Notes: generated from the sequence alone by a model not told the origin. DNA of 64,000 bases from Leeuwenhoekiella palythoae (GCF_900130045.1 NZ_FQXT01000002.1:800116-864115), one strand, 5' to 3'. Counted from the first letter of the stretch, positions 17,796 to 25,725 are shown. Numbers and translations: made by a program.

Positions 17796-18300
17796 CGTAA
17801 AAGAGGTTCAAGAAAAAGACTGGCCGGTCTTAAAGCAACTGGTCGATGAGGTCTGGCCCGCTACTTTTAAAGATATTCTTTCTGAAGCGCAGATCAGTTA
17901 TATGATGGAGATGATGTACAGCGTCGCTTCATTAAAAAAACAAACCGAAACCGGCAGCATATTTTATATTCTTTACAGTAATGATGCGCCTTGTGGGTAT
18001 CTGGCGATCATTCCACAGTATACAAATGAAAAACTTACTACGAGAGGTACAATCACTAAAGTAGATAAGATCTATGTGTTGCCCAAAACACAGGGAACCG
18101 GAGCCGGACGATTTTTGATGGATTTTGCTTTCGCGCAAGCTAAAAAAACGGGAGCCCTTGGTGTAACGCTTAACGTTAATCGGGATAACAAGGCTACTTC
18201 GTTTTATGAATACTACGGTTTTAAAAATATGTATTCTGAAGATTTTGACATCGGTAAGGGTTATCTGATGGAAGATCATATAATGTATTACCCGTTTTAA
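17776..18300 (+). CDS. GNAT-family N-acetyltransferase
   Basis: This 174-residue protein has the GNAT fold. The acetyl-CoA binding loop appears as KTQGTGAGRFLMDFA (Q-x-x-G-x-G/A pattern) after the strand KVDKIYVLP. The family-ending ATSFYEYYGFKN segment also fits. Substrate specificity is not readable; similar proteins acetylate small amines, antibiotics or protein N-termini. The start overlaps the DUF4230 gene by 20 bases, and the following MmcQ/YjbR gene starts one base after its stop, so all three are probably one transcript. Confidence 0.88.
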   Translation: MSPKQFSVKEVQEKDWPVLKQLVDEVWPATFKDILSEAQISYMMEMMYSVASLKKQTETGSIFYILYSNDAPCGYLAIIPQYTNEKLTTRGTITKVDKIYVLPKTQGTGAGRFLMDFAFAQAKKTGALGVTLNVNRDNKATSFYEYYGFKNMYSEDFDIGKGYLMEDHIMYYPF

Positions 18301-18301
18301 G

Positions 18302-18673
18302 ATGAACATCGAATGCTATAGAACCTACTGCCTTAAGAAACTCGGAACCACCGAGCATTTTCCTTTTGATAAAGATACGCTGGTATTTAAAGTGATGGGT
18401 AAAATGTTTGCGCTAAGCAGTTTGACGAGTTGGGAAAACGGTGAGCCGCGCATCAATCTTAAATGCGATCCTGAAGAGGCCGTTCTATTACGAGAAAAAT
18501 ATCCTGAGAGTGTGTTGCCGGGATACCATATGAACAAACAACACTGGAATACTGTGGTACTTAATGGGGAATTAACTACAAAAGAGCTACAGGAATTCAT
18601 TGATCACAGTTACGAGCTCATCGTAAGCAGTCTTACCAAAAAGCTAAAAGAAGAATTAAAAAGGCTGGATTGA
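18302..18673 (+). CDS. MmcQ/YjbR-family protein
   Basis: This 123-residue protein is of the YjbR (CyaY-like fold) family. It carries TEHFPFDKDTLVFKVMGKMFAL, with the later block LPGYHMNKQHWNTVVLNG that defines the family. The fold is a double-wing proposed to bind DNA, but biochemical roles are poorly established. The length is typical (about 115-125 residues). It is tightly packed after the acetyltransferase gene. Confidence 0.88.
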   Translation: MNIECYRTYCLKKLGTTEHFPFDKDTLVFKVMGKMFALSSLTSWENGEPRINLKCDPEEAVLLREKYPESVLPGYHMNKQHWNTVVLNGELTTKELQEFIDHSYELIVSSLTKKLKEELKRLD

Positions 18674-18716
18674 TTCTGAATATATAGCTTTACACTAATC
18701 ATTTTCAATCTAACGC

Positions 18717-20495
18717 ATGCAGCAAGATCCCAGAGCCCACTATACCTCAAAAATTACCATTTATCAAGAGCAGCTAAAAAAGATGCAAGCCTTACTGCTT
18801 TCGAGCAGTATGATACGGCTCGCAGTGTTTTTAATGGGTGTTGCAGCTATTTACTTCTTATGGGGAAACACGCGCGTTATTCTGGCGATTATTGTTGCAG
18901 AGATCGCCCTGTTTCTGTTCTTGGTTTCGAGGCATTCACAACTTAAATACAAGCGGGATTTTCTACAGGAGATGATAGCTATTAATGAAACTGAACTCCG
19001 AGTGCTCGATCGTGATTTTTATGATTTGCCAGATGGCGATACGTTTAAAGATCCGGGGCACGAGTTTAGTCAGGATATTGATCTTTTTGGGCGAGGATCT
19101 TTCTTTCAATATTTAAACAGAACGGGATTAGCTAGTGGAGCGCAAAAATTGGCAGCCTTGCTTACCGCCAATGACATCGATGATATTCCGCAGAAACAGG
19201 AAGCGGTTAAAGAACTTGCAACACAATCTGACTGGCGACAAGAATTTAGAGCTACGGCGCGGCTGGTAAAAGTCAATTATGACACGCGGCATATTTTAAA
19301 CTGGCTTAAAGGCTACACCAATTTTGCACCTAAAATCATGCAGTGGCTGCCTAACATATTTACCGGCATTTCACTGATTCTTTTTGTGTTGGCGTATCTT
19401 GATCTCATTCCAGGAACCGTGGTGTTGTATTGGTTTTTTGCCGGACTTATCCTTAACGGGTTTTTTGTAAAGAAAGTAAATGACCTTTGGGACAAAGCCG
19501 GTAAAACGCAAACCACTTTTGAGCAGTATTTCAAATTGATGCTGTTGTTAGAAGAGCAAGAGTTTACGTCGGTTTACCTCAAAAAAGAGCAGGATAAGGT
19601 TAAGTCTCAAAAGGCAAAAGCTTCGGCGGTAATTGAGCAGTTTTCAAAAATGCTGGGTATTCTTGATCAGCGCTCTAATATGTTAGTAGGCGTATTTATA
19701 AATTCCTTTTTTCTTTCAGATTTAAGGCAATCGTATCGCATAGAACGCTGGATTGCATTGAATGCAGATGAGGTTGCCAACTGGTTTGAAGTGATTGCAT
19801 TTTTTGATGCGCAAAACAGCCTGGCCAATTTCAGTTTTAATCATCCCGATTACGCTTTCGCGGAAATCAAAAAAGGAAAACATACGCTAACTGCAAAAGC
19901 GCTGGCGCATCCGTTACTCGATCCTAAGAAGGCGGTTGCTAACGATTTTGATATTGATAGCGAACAGTTCTTTATTATCACCGGCGCTAACATGGCTGGT
20001 AAAAGTACCTTTTTACGCACGGTGTCTCTGAGTATTGTGATGAGCAATGCAGGGCTTCCTATTTGTGCCAAAGAAGCGGTTTATGATCCTATAAAATTGA
20101 TCACCAGTATGCGTACCAGCGACTCGCTTACCGATGATGAATCGTATTTCTTTTCAGAATTGAAGCGCTTGCAGTTTATTGTAAATGCGATAAAAACGGA
20201 TACCTATTTTATCATTCTGGACGAAATTTTAAAAGGAACCAACAGTACTGATAAAGCTATCGGCTCCCGAAAATTCATTGAGAAATTGGTGGCTTCAAAC
20301 TCTACCGGAATTATCGCTACGCACGACCTGAGTTTGTGTGAAGCTGCAGACGAACTCGACGATGTAAAGAACTATTATTTTGATGCGCTGATCATCAACG
20401 ACGAGTTGTTTTTTGACTACACCTTTAAGAAAGGGATTTGCCAGAATATGAACGCGTCTTTCTTACTCAGAAAGATGCAAATTATAGATGCATAG
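18717..20495 (+). CDS. Membrane-anchored MutS-like ATPase
   Basis: This 592-residue protein has a C-terminal MutS-family ABC ATPase: Walker A ITGANMAGKSTF at about residues 421-432, then the MRTSDSLTDDESYF segment, Walker B YFIILDEILKGTNSTD and the ATHDLSLCE switch histidine. The N-terminal part is not mismatch-binding domain I. It carries two hydrophobic helices at about residues 30-65 and two more at about 210-245, separated by MutS core/lever-like helices. This matches a Bacteroidota family usually annotated as a mismatch repair protein, although membrane anchoring and the lack of domain I argue against a role in mismatch repair. Function is unknown. One base separates nothing: the next gene starts right after its stop. 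Confidence 0.8.
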   Translation: MQQDPRAHYTSKITIYQEQLKKMQALLLSSSMIRLAVFLMGVAAIYFLWGNTRVILAIIVAEIALFLFLVSRHSQLKYKRDFLQEMIAINETELRVLDRDFYDLPDGDTFKDPGHEFSQDIDLFGRGSFFQYLNRTGLASGAQKLAALLTANDIDDIPQKQEAVKELATQSDWRQEFRATARLVKVNYDTRHILNWLKGYTNFAPKIMQWLPNIFTGISLILFVLAYLDLIPGTVVLYWFFAGLILNGFFVKKVNDLWDKAGKTQTTFEQYFKLMLLLEEQEFTSVYLKKEQDKVKSQKAKASAVIEQFSKMLGILDQRSNMLVGVFINSFFLSDLRQSYRIERWIALNADEVANWFEVIAFFDAQNSLANFSFNHPDYAFAEIKKGKHTLTAKALAHPLLDPKKAVANDFDIDSEQFFIITGANMAGKSTFLRTVSLSIVMSNAGLPICAKEAVYDPIKLITSMRTSDSLTDDESYFFSELKRLQFIVNAIKTDTYFIILDEILKGTNSTDKAIGSRKFIEKLVASNSTGIIATHDLSLCEAADELDDVKNYYFDALIINDELFFDYTFKKGICQNMNASFLLRKMQIIDA

Positions 20496-21497
20496 ATGGA
20501 TTCGTTGACGCAAATCGTTCTGGGTGCTGCGGTAGGAGAAGCCGTTTTAGGAAAAAAAGTGGGCAACAAAGCGATGTTGTACGGTGCAATCGCCGGTACA
20601 ATTCCTGATCTTGATACTATTTGGGGTAAATTTCTCGATCCGCTTACTGCGATAGAAATTCACAGAGGAATAAGTCATTCTATCATTTTTAGTATTGTGA
20701 TGGCGCCCATTTTAGGTTGGCTCGTGGCGCAACTACATAAAAAAGCACAAGCCGGTTGGAAAGATTGGTCCTGGCTCTTTTTCTGGGGATTGGTGACGCA
20801 TCCGCTTTTGGACGCGCATACTACTTGGGGAACGCAGCTGTTTTGGCCGTTGGATCTTAGGTTGGCGTACCAAAATATATTTGTGATCGATCCGCTATAT
20901 ACCTTGCCATTTTTGATCTTTTTAATTCTCGCAATGCGCTTACCAAAAGCTTCCAGAAAACGCCGAAAATGGAATAATCTCGGACTCATAATAAGTTCAG
21001 CGTATATGGTGCTGACTTTAGTTTTTAAAGGAATCAGTTATCAGAAATTCACAGAAGCCTTAGCAAATGAAAAGATTGAATACACACAAATCGATACGCG
21101 ACCGGCAGCGTTTAATACAATTTTGTGGCACGCCAATATTGATGTAGGCGATGCGTATTTGCTAGGCGATTATTCGTTTTTTGATAGCCAACCTATAAGC
21201 TTCAAATACGTACCTAAAGATCCCCAGTTATTAGGTGATCTTAGGAATTCGGAAACTATCGAGCGACTTGATAAAATTTCAAATGGTTGGTATGCGATCG
21301 AGAAACGTGATGGCGATTTGTATTATAATGATCTTCGGTTTGGGGTTTATGATCTGGATGCAAAAGATTTGCGCTTTGTCTTCAGTTATCAATTGATTCC
21401 TGCGGGTGACGATTTAAAAATACAAGAAGCAGAACGAGATCCCGAAGCGATGAAGCAGGTTTTGAAGAGCTTGTGGAGCAGGATCTGGGGAAACTAG
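20496..21497 (+). CDS. YdjM-like membrane-bound metal-dependent hydrolase family protein
   Basis: This 333-residue integral membrane protein has the YdjM/LexA-regulated-hydrolase signature: MDSLTQIVLGAAVGEAVLG at the start, PDLD and HRGISHS with potential metal-binding Asp and His residues, and HPLLDAHTTWG further on. About four to five helices are followed by a C-terminal soluble domain of about 130 residues. The catalytic activity of this family has not been demonstrated biochemically. The gene directly abuts the MutS-like ATPase gene, so the two membrane proteins may function together. Confidence 0.83.
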   Translation: MDSLTQIVLGAAVGEAVLGKKVGNKAMLYGAIAGTIPDLDTIWGKFLDPLTAIEIHRGISHSIIFSIVMAPILGWLVAQLHKKAQAGWKDWSWLFFWGLVTHPLLDAHTTWGTQLFWPLDLRLAYQNIFVIDPLYTLPFLIFLILAMRLPKASRKRRKWNNLGLIISSAYMVLTLVFKGISYQKFTEALANEKIEYTQIDTRPAAFNTILWHANIDVGDAYLLGDYSFFDSQPISFKYVPKDPQLLGDLRNSETIERLDKISNGWYAIEKRDGDLYYNDLRFGVYDLDAKDLRFVFSYQLIPAGDDLKIQEAERDPEAMKQVLKSLWSRIWGN

Positions 21498-21541
21498 ACT
21501 TGAGATATAGAATTAAAATATCATTGATTAAAAATAATACG

Positions 21542-21859
21542 ATGCAGTATAAACTTTCAGAAATAGCACCTAAAGAAATTATGCCGGGATATCACGGCAA
21601 ACTCGTACATACTCAAAATACGTCACTCGCATTTTGGGAAGTTGAGGAAGGGGCTCAAGTACCCGAGCACAGTCATATGAATGAGCAAATCATGCACGTG
21701 ATTGAAGGAGAATTTGAGTTCACCCTTGACGGAACGACCAAAGTGTATCATCCCGGAGATATTGTGGTGATCGCTCCGCACCTTTCGCATAGCGGAAAAG
21801 CCTTAACACCTTGTAAATTACTAGATGTGTTTAGTCCGACAAGAGAAGAATATAAGTAG
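21542..21859 (+). CDS. Small cupin-domain protein
   Basis: This 105-residue single-domain cupin has motif 1 as VPEHSHMNEQIMHVIEGEFEF (metal ligands H, H, E) and motif 2 as HPGDIVVIAPHLSHSG. Such proteins bind a divalent metal and act as small isomerases, dioxygenases or sensors; the substrate is not evident. ATG 21542 is preferred because an earlier in-frame start lies inside the preceding gene and adds a non-conserved leader. The start is 44 bases after the YdjM-like gene. A palindromic repeat lies just downstream. Confidence 0.85.
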   Translation: MQYKLSEIAPKEIMPGYHGKLVHTQNTSLAFWEVEEGAQVPEHSHMNEQIMHVIEGEFEFTLDGTTKVYHPGDIVVIAPHLSHSGKALTPCKLLDVFSPTREEYK

Positions 21860-21868
21860 CAAAATGCG

Positions 21869-21893
21869 TGTCAGGTCGAGCGCAGTCGAGACC
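21869..21893. repeat. Dispersed intergenic palindromic repeat, copy A
   Basis: The unit is TGTCAG leading into a 20-base core GGTCGAGCGCAGTCGAGACC at 21874-21893. A second copy at 39462-39486 differs by two bases that change together (G-C to A-T) at paired positions of the imperfect hairpin, which supports a selected structure. It lies between the cupin and SDR genes. Confidence 0.8.
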
Positions 21894-21937
21894 AGTTTTA
21901 TCGAAAGCTGGAAAGTAACACTACTAATTGTAATACT

Positions 21938-22714
21938 ATGAATATTGATTTAAGCGGAAAGAAGGCACTTGTTGGTGCGAGTACCTCAGGAATTGGTAAA
22001 GCGATCGCTATGCAATTGGCGGCGAGTGGTGCGAGGGTTACCTTGATGTCGCGTTCGTTAGAAAAATTAGAAAGCGTTAAGCAAAGCCTCTCGACTGAAA
22101 ATGGTCAGCAGCATCAAATCCTTCAGGTTGATTTTACTGATTATGCTGCGTTTAAATCAAACATTACAGCTTATTTCGTAAAGAATTCAGTAGATATTCT
22201 GGTAAATAATACACAAGGTCCGCCGTCGGGAACAGCGCTTGAAAAAAAGGTTGAAGATTATCAGCAGGCTTTTGACCTGTTGTTTAAGACGGTGGTGCTT
22301 ACTACAGAACTTGCTTTAGCTTCAATGAAAGAAAAGCAATGGGGACGTATCATCAATGTAGCTTCAGTATCTGTAAAAGAACCGCTTTCGTTTTTGGTAT
22401 TATCCAATTCTATACGAGCAGCTGTAGTGACTTGGGCAAAAAGTCTGGCTACCGAAGCTGGTACTTTCGGCATTACTGTAAATAGTATTTTAACCGGCTA
22501 TTTCAATATCACTTCACTAAATGCTAAAAAAGCAAAAGAGCAAGGTGTTTCTGAAGGAGAAATTTTAAAGCAATTAGAAGCTTCGGTTCCTGTTAAGCGT
22601 ATAGGAGATCCCGCCGAATACGGCTATCTAGTTGCCTTTTTGGCTTCTGATCGCGCGGGATACATCACGGGAACGCAGATTCCTATTGATGGGGGCAAGC
22701 TTAATTCTTTATAA
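21938..22714 (+). CDS. SDR-fold oxidoreductase-like protein lacking the YxxxK motif
   Basis: This 258-residue protein has the short-chain dehydrogenase fold: the nucleotide loop KKALVGASTSGIGKAIA, VNNTQGPP where NNAG is usual, and the C-terminal YITGTQIPIDGG. The catalytic Tyr-x-x-x-Lys is replaced by Ser-Asn-Ser-Ile-Arg in LSNSIRAAV. This matches a known atypical SDR group resembling beta-ketoacyl reductases without the standard tetrad, so conventional NADPH-dependent ketoreduction is doubtful. It could have different chemistry or be a binding protein. It converges on a minus-strand hypothetical gene with four bases between stops. Confidence 0.82.
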   Translation: MNIDLSGKKALVGASTSGIGKAIAMQLAASGARVTLMSRSLEKLESVKQSLSTENGQQHQILQVDFTDYAAFKSNITAYFVKNSVDILVNNTQGPPSGTALEKKVEDYQQAFDLLFKTVVLTTELALASMKEKQWGRIINVASVSVKEPLSFLVLSNSIRAAVVTWAKSLATEAGTFGITVNSILTGYFNITSLNAKKAKEQGVSEGEILKQLEASVPVKRIGDPAEYGYLVAFLASDRAGYITGTQIPIDGGKLNSL

Positions 22715-22718
22715 AATA

Positions 22719-23276
22719 CTAGAATTTTTTTAGTAATCGAGTATACACTCGCATCGGAGATTTAAGATTTAAATTGTTGTTATCTAAGAGTATTTTGTCG
22801 CCAACTTCTAGTTGTATATTTTTTTGAAGTTCGGTTTTGAATTCTAAACCTATCTCGCTTTGTTCAAATAAGGGGTTGTAACGCGTTTGTCCGTTACCGC
22901 CGTTATTTAAAGGGTTAGTTATATACTTCCCAAAACTATTAATAGAAAGGTTATCTCTTAATTTATAAGTAAGTTCAAGTTCTGCCTGTAACTGAAGGTC
23001 TGGTGAGATAAATGAATTAGCAAGTCCTTGTTCAACGAGATTTCCGCTGAAACTCATTTCTAATTTATTATTATAAAAAGTAAGTGTGTTTTTAAATTTT
23101 CTGAAGAACCCTAAATTTTCATAGATCGTTAAATCGGTATTTTGATCAAAAGTTAGTTTCGATTTGGTGCTCTCATTTTCCGGATGAATTTGCGCTTGCA
23201 AATCTGTGTTGGCCAGACAAATAATAATCAAAGGGAGAAGTTTTCTATAACAGAAATTCAGCAGGTTAAGTATCAT
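22719..23276 (-). CDS. Hypothetical secreted beta-strand-rich protein
   Basis: This 185-residue protein has an N-terminal signal peptide (a hydrophobic stretch ending near LQAQ) and alternating hydrophobic and polar residues typical of beta-hairpins in an outer-membrane or periplasmic protein (for example KNTLTFYNNKLEMSFSG and LELTYKLRDNLSINSFG). I do not recognise a named family. Length is small for a full outer-membrane barrel, perhaps eight strands. It converges on the SDR gene, and a 55-residue membrane ORF lies upstream on the same strand. Confidence 0.6.
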   Translation of the reverse strand: MILNLLNFCYRKLLPLIIICLANTDLQAQIHPENESTKSKLTFDQNTDLTIYENLGFFRKFKNTLTFYNNKLEMSFSGNLVEQGLANSFISPDLQLQAELELTYKLRDNLSINSFGKYITNPLNNGGNGQTRYNPLFEQSEIGLEFKTELQKNIQLEVGDKILLDNNNLNLKSPMRVYTRLLKKF

Positions 23277-23321
23277 CTAAAAGTTTTCCATAAAGACTAT
23301 TATTAATAATAATCGTTGCAA

Positions 23322-23489
23322 TTAGCCTTTAAGAAGCGCAATCCTTTTTAAGGCGACAAGCATCAACCCAAGGCTGATACCAATACCTATTCCGTAGAAG
23401 AAGTCTGAAATTTGATAATAATGAAGCGCGATAAGATTTGCAGCAAAAAGTGAAATACTCATAACCATCGCAAAAACACCTTTGTTCAT
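23322..23489 (-). CDS. Small two-helix membrane protein (55 aa)
   Basis: An ATG at 23487-23489 opens a 55-residue frame, closed by TAA at 23322-23324. It encodes MNKGVFAMVMSISLFAANL, a short polar turn (ALHYYQISDFF) and a second hydrophobic helix rich in Gly and Ile, ending in a basic KRIALLKG tail. The hydrophobic pattern and charge distribution look like a genuine small membrane protein rather than a random frame. No family is recognised. It lies between the AraC gene (start 905 bases upstream on the same strand; its stop at 23540 is 50 bases away) and the hypothetical secreted protein. Confidence 0.6.
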   Translation of the reverse strand: MNKGVFAMVMSISLFAANLIALHYYQISDFFYGIGIGISLGLMLVALKRIALLKG

Positions 23490-23539
23490 AATTAAAAGTT
23501 TTGGTGTTAGTAGCTCAGAATTTCAGATTGTTACAAAAA

Positions 23540-24394
23540 TTATCCGGTAGTTTCAGCGCTTTTGTAAGTGCGCGGGCTCACACCTTTTTGTTTTTTAAAA
23601 TACCTATTGAAATTAGAGACCGAGTTGAAACCGCACGCATAGGCAATACTGGCAATCGACTCCGCAGAATCTGGAGTACGCAACAATTGGCAGGCGTGCT
23701 CGATACGCAATTCTAACAGAAACTGATTAAAGGTTTTGTTGGTGCGTTCTTTAAAAAACCTGCAAAAGGCAGTAGGGCTCATCACCGCAACGTCTGCGAT
23801 CTCTTCAAGACTAATACGTTCTTTAAAATTGCTCAGGCAATAGTCAAACACATTACTCATACGCTGCCCTTCGGTGTCGGTATATTTAGTGTTTTTAGTG
23901 AAGTTAGAAAGCAGTTCTTTGGGAGCGCTATAAATGGCATAAAGCAGTTGCATAAAACGCATAAAGCGCTCTAAATTGGGTGCGCTGGCTATGGATGTAA
24001 AGTAGTTTTTAAAGCGTGACTGCGTATCAATAATTCTAAAACCCGAAGCCGCTTGCTTAAAGAACAGGTCAAACTCTTTTAATTCTTCGGTCTCAAAAAA
24101 AGACGCACCAAAGCTTTCCCGGTTAAAAAATATGGTGAGCATATGGGATAGTCCTTCGGGATTAGGATCACTTCTAAAAACGTGCGGTAAGTTTCCACCA
24201 AATATTAAAACATCTCCCGGATTAAATCTACTTACTGTATCGCCCACAAGAAGCGTCCCGGTGCCTGAAAGAATATAGCTCATCTGGATTTCAGGATGCT
24301 GATGCAGCTTGTCATAAAACAAGGGCTCCAAATCTTCCTGAAGGATTAGTGCGTTATTGCCAGACTTCGGTATTTTAAATGGTAAAACCTTCAA
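23540..24394 (-). CDS. AraC-family transcriptional regulator (likely regulator of the hydroxyproline locus)
   Basis: This 284-residue protein has an N-terminal cupin sensor domain (DKLHQHPEIQMSYILSG, then FNPGDVLIFGGNLPHVF) and a C-terminal AraC double helix-turn-helix. The latter shows RISLEEIADVAVMSPTAFCR for the first HTH and IASIAYACGFNSVSNFNRYF with GVSPRTYK for the second. It diverges from the DapA-family deaminase gene with a 136-base gap that holds two back-to-back -7 boxes. That arrangement strongly suggests it controls the hydroxyproline catabolic genes, perhaps sensing hydroxyproline or a pathway intermediate. The ligand is inference. Confidence 0.88.
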   Translation of the reverse strand: MKVLPFKIPKSGNNALILQEDLEPLFYDKLHQHPEIQMSYILSGTGTLLVGDTVSRFNPGDVLIFGGNLPHVFRSDPNPEGLSHMLTIFFNRESFGASFFETEELKEFDLFFKQAASGFRIIDTQSRFKNYFTSIASAPNLERFMRFMQLLYAIYSAPKELLSNFTKNTKYTDTEGQRMSNVFDYCLSNFKERISLEEIADVAVMSPTAFCRFFKERTNKTFNQFLLELRIEHACQLLRTPDSAESIASIAYACGFNSVSNFNRYFKKQKGVSPRTYKSAETTG

Positions 24395-24470
24395 TGGTTA
24401 GAATTTGACGTTGATTTTAAGCGAAAATGTGTAATTGCGCTAAAATATGCAATGTTTTGGTTAAATACTA

Positions 24471-24478
24471 CAAAACTA
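24471..24478 (-). promoter_or_regulatory. Candidate -7 promoter element for the AraC gene
   Basis: On the minus strand this reads TAGTTTTG, an exact TAnnTTTG match 77 bases before the AraC start. It also forms one arm of an imperfect operator-like pair, GTTTTG (24454-24459) and CAAAAC (24471-24476), which could be an autoregulatory site. Confidence 0.42.
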
Positions 24479-24495
24479 AAGGAAGTGAAGCCTGC

Positions 24496-24503
24496 TACAT
24501 TTG
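24496..24503 (+). promoter_or_regulatory. Candidate -7 promoter element for the hydroxyproline operon
   Basis: TACATTTG is an exact TAnnTTTG match, 27 bases before the ATG of the DapA-family gene. It lies 17 bases from the divergent AraC -7 box, so one bound regulator could affect both promoters. No correctly spaced TTTG -33 box is evident, which would be consistent with activator dependence. Confidence 0.5.
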
Positions 24504-24530
24504 TACCATCAATAATAAACATAAGAAACG

Positions 24531-25466
24531 ATGCAGATCAATTGGGAGGGTGTGATGCCCGCAGTAACGACAAAGTTTACAGCAGACGATAAACTGGATT
24601 TAGATTTATTTAAGGTAAACATCAAAGCCCAGCTTGATGCTGGCGTTCACGGAATTGTTTTAGGTGGAACCCTAGGCGAAGCCAGTACTTTAACTGACGA
24701 GGAAAAAAGTATTTTAACACGTAAAACTGTTGAGATCGTTGCGGGTTCTGTGCCGGTAATGATGAACATCGCAGAGCAAACTACAAAAGGGGCTATTGCT
24801 GCAGCAAAACAAGCAGAAGAAGATGGAGCTGCAGGTTTAATGATGTTGCCTCCTATGCGTTATAAAGCGAGCGATCGTGAGGTTGTCGCTTATTTTAAAG
24901 CGGTTGCACAAAGTACGTCGTTACCAATTATGGTGTATAACAACCCGGTTGACTATAAGATTGAAGTGACGCTTGATATGTTTGAAGAGTTGCTTGAAGA
25001 GCCAAATATTCAGGCGGTGAAAGAATCTACACGAGACATCTCTAATGTAACCCGTATTAAAAACCGTTTTGGTGATCGTTTAAAGATTATGACCGGTGTA
25101 GATACTTTGGCGTTAGAAAGCTTGTTGATGGGCGCAGACGGTTGGGTAGCCGGTTTGGTTTGTGCATTCCCTGCTGAGACGGTTGCGATCTACGAATTAC
25201 AAAAAGCAGGTCGTATTGATGAGGCTTTAGCGATCTATCGCTGGTTCTTACCACTTTTAGAATTAGATATCGACGCACAACTTGTACAAAATATCAAGCT
25301 TGCAGAAGTGTATACTAAAATTGGTTCTGAGCACGTGCGCGCACCGCGTTTACCATTAGCTGGTACTCGTCGCGAAGAAGTGATAAAAATTATTGAAGAA
25401 GGTTTAGCAAACAGACCTACTTTACCAGAATACAAAGGCCTTAATACGCAGCAAGAGCTGGCGTAA
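24531..25466 (+). CDS. DapA-family lyase/deaminase, probable pyrroline-4-hydroxy-2-carboxylate deaminase
   Basis: This 311-residue TIM-barrel protein is of the dihydrodipicolinate synthase / N-acetylneuraminate lyase superfamily. It has LGGTLGEASTLTDEE (the GGTTGE pyruvate-carboxyl site), the catalytic Tyr in MVYNNPVDYK and the Schiff-base lysine in IQAVKES. In the setting of a hydroxyproline epimerase, a D-amino acid dehydrogenase and a 2-oxoglutarate semialdehyde dehydrogenase, the likely reaction is hydrolytic deamination of 1-pyrroline-4-hydroxy-2-carboxylate to 2-oxoglutarate semialdehyde. This fits LhpC-type enzymes. The assignment from context is strong, but a sugar-acid lyase cannot be excluded from the sequence alone. 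Confidence 0.85.
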   Translation: MQINWEGVMPAVTTKFTADDKLDLDLFKVNIKAQLDAGVHGIVLGGTLGEASTLTDEEKSILTRKTVEIVAGSVPVMMNIAEQTTKGAIAAAKQAEEDGAAGLMMLPPMRYKASDREVVAYFKAVAQSTSLPIMVYNNPVDYKIEVTLDMFEELLEEPNIQAVKESTRDISNVTRIKNRFGDRLKIMTGVDTLALESLLMGADGWVAGLVCAFPAETVAIYELQKAGRIDEALAIYRWFLPLLELDIDAQLVQNIKLAEVYTKIGSEHVRAPRLPLAGTRREEVIKIIEEGLANRPTLPEYKGLNTQQELA

Positions 25467-25498
25467 TTCAATATAAATTAAAAGATTATTTGGTGGAT

Positions 25499-25703
25499 AA
25501 AATGAGTCGGAGGCTGCGTTCGTTTAAAATTAGATTTTAAGTTTAGCTATCAACGGTTTGGCGATTTTCAAGACTTGACATAATAGCTGACGACTCATTT
25601 TTTTTGAGGTTTTATAAAACCTTTTAAAGCACAAATTATAGTTTAATTAAAAGCACCGCAACTGTGGTGCTTTTGGCGTAAACAAGCTTAAGGCAGTTTA
25701 AGC
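25499..25703. repeat. Cluster of inverted repeats between deaminase and dehydrogenase genes
   Basis: Four inverted repeats lie in this gap. They are AAAATGAGTCG (25499-25509) with CGACTCATTTT (25591-25601); the perfect 16-base palindrome AGGTTTTATAAAACCT (25607-25622); AAAAGCACC with GGTGCTTTT (25649-25674); and GCTTAA (25686-25691) with TTAAGC (25698-25703). No gene is visible in the gap. It may be a processing or attenuation region, or a decayed mobile element. Confidence 0.7.
25649..25674 (+). terminator. Intrinsic terminator-like hairpin inside the hydroxyproline operon
   Basis: A 9-bp perfect stem (AAAAGCACC / GGTGCTTTT) with an 8-base loop is followed by only four T residues. It is placed between the deaminase and dehydrogenase genes, so it could terminate, attenuate or protect the 3' end of the upstream message. 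Confidence 0.6.
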
Positions 25704-25725
25704 GATTAAAAAGAAATTGATACAA

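Noticed and set aside
25501..25700. Possible insertion-sequence remnant in the gap with inverted repeats
   Set aside because: No transposase fragment or target-site duplication is visible. Kept only as a repeat cluster.
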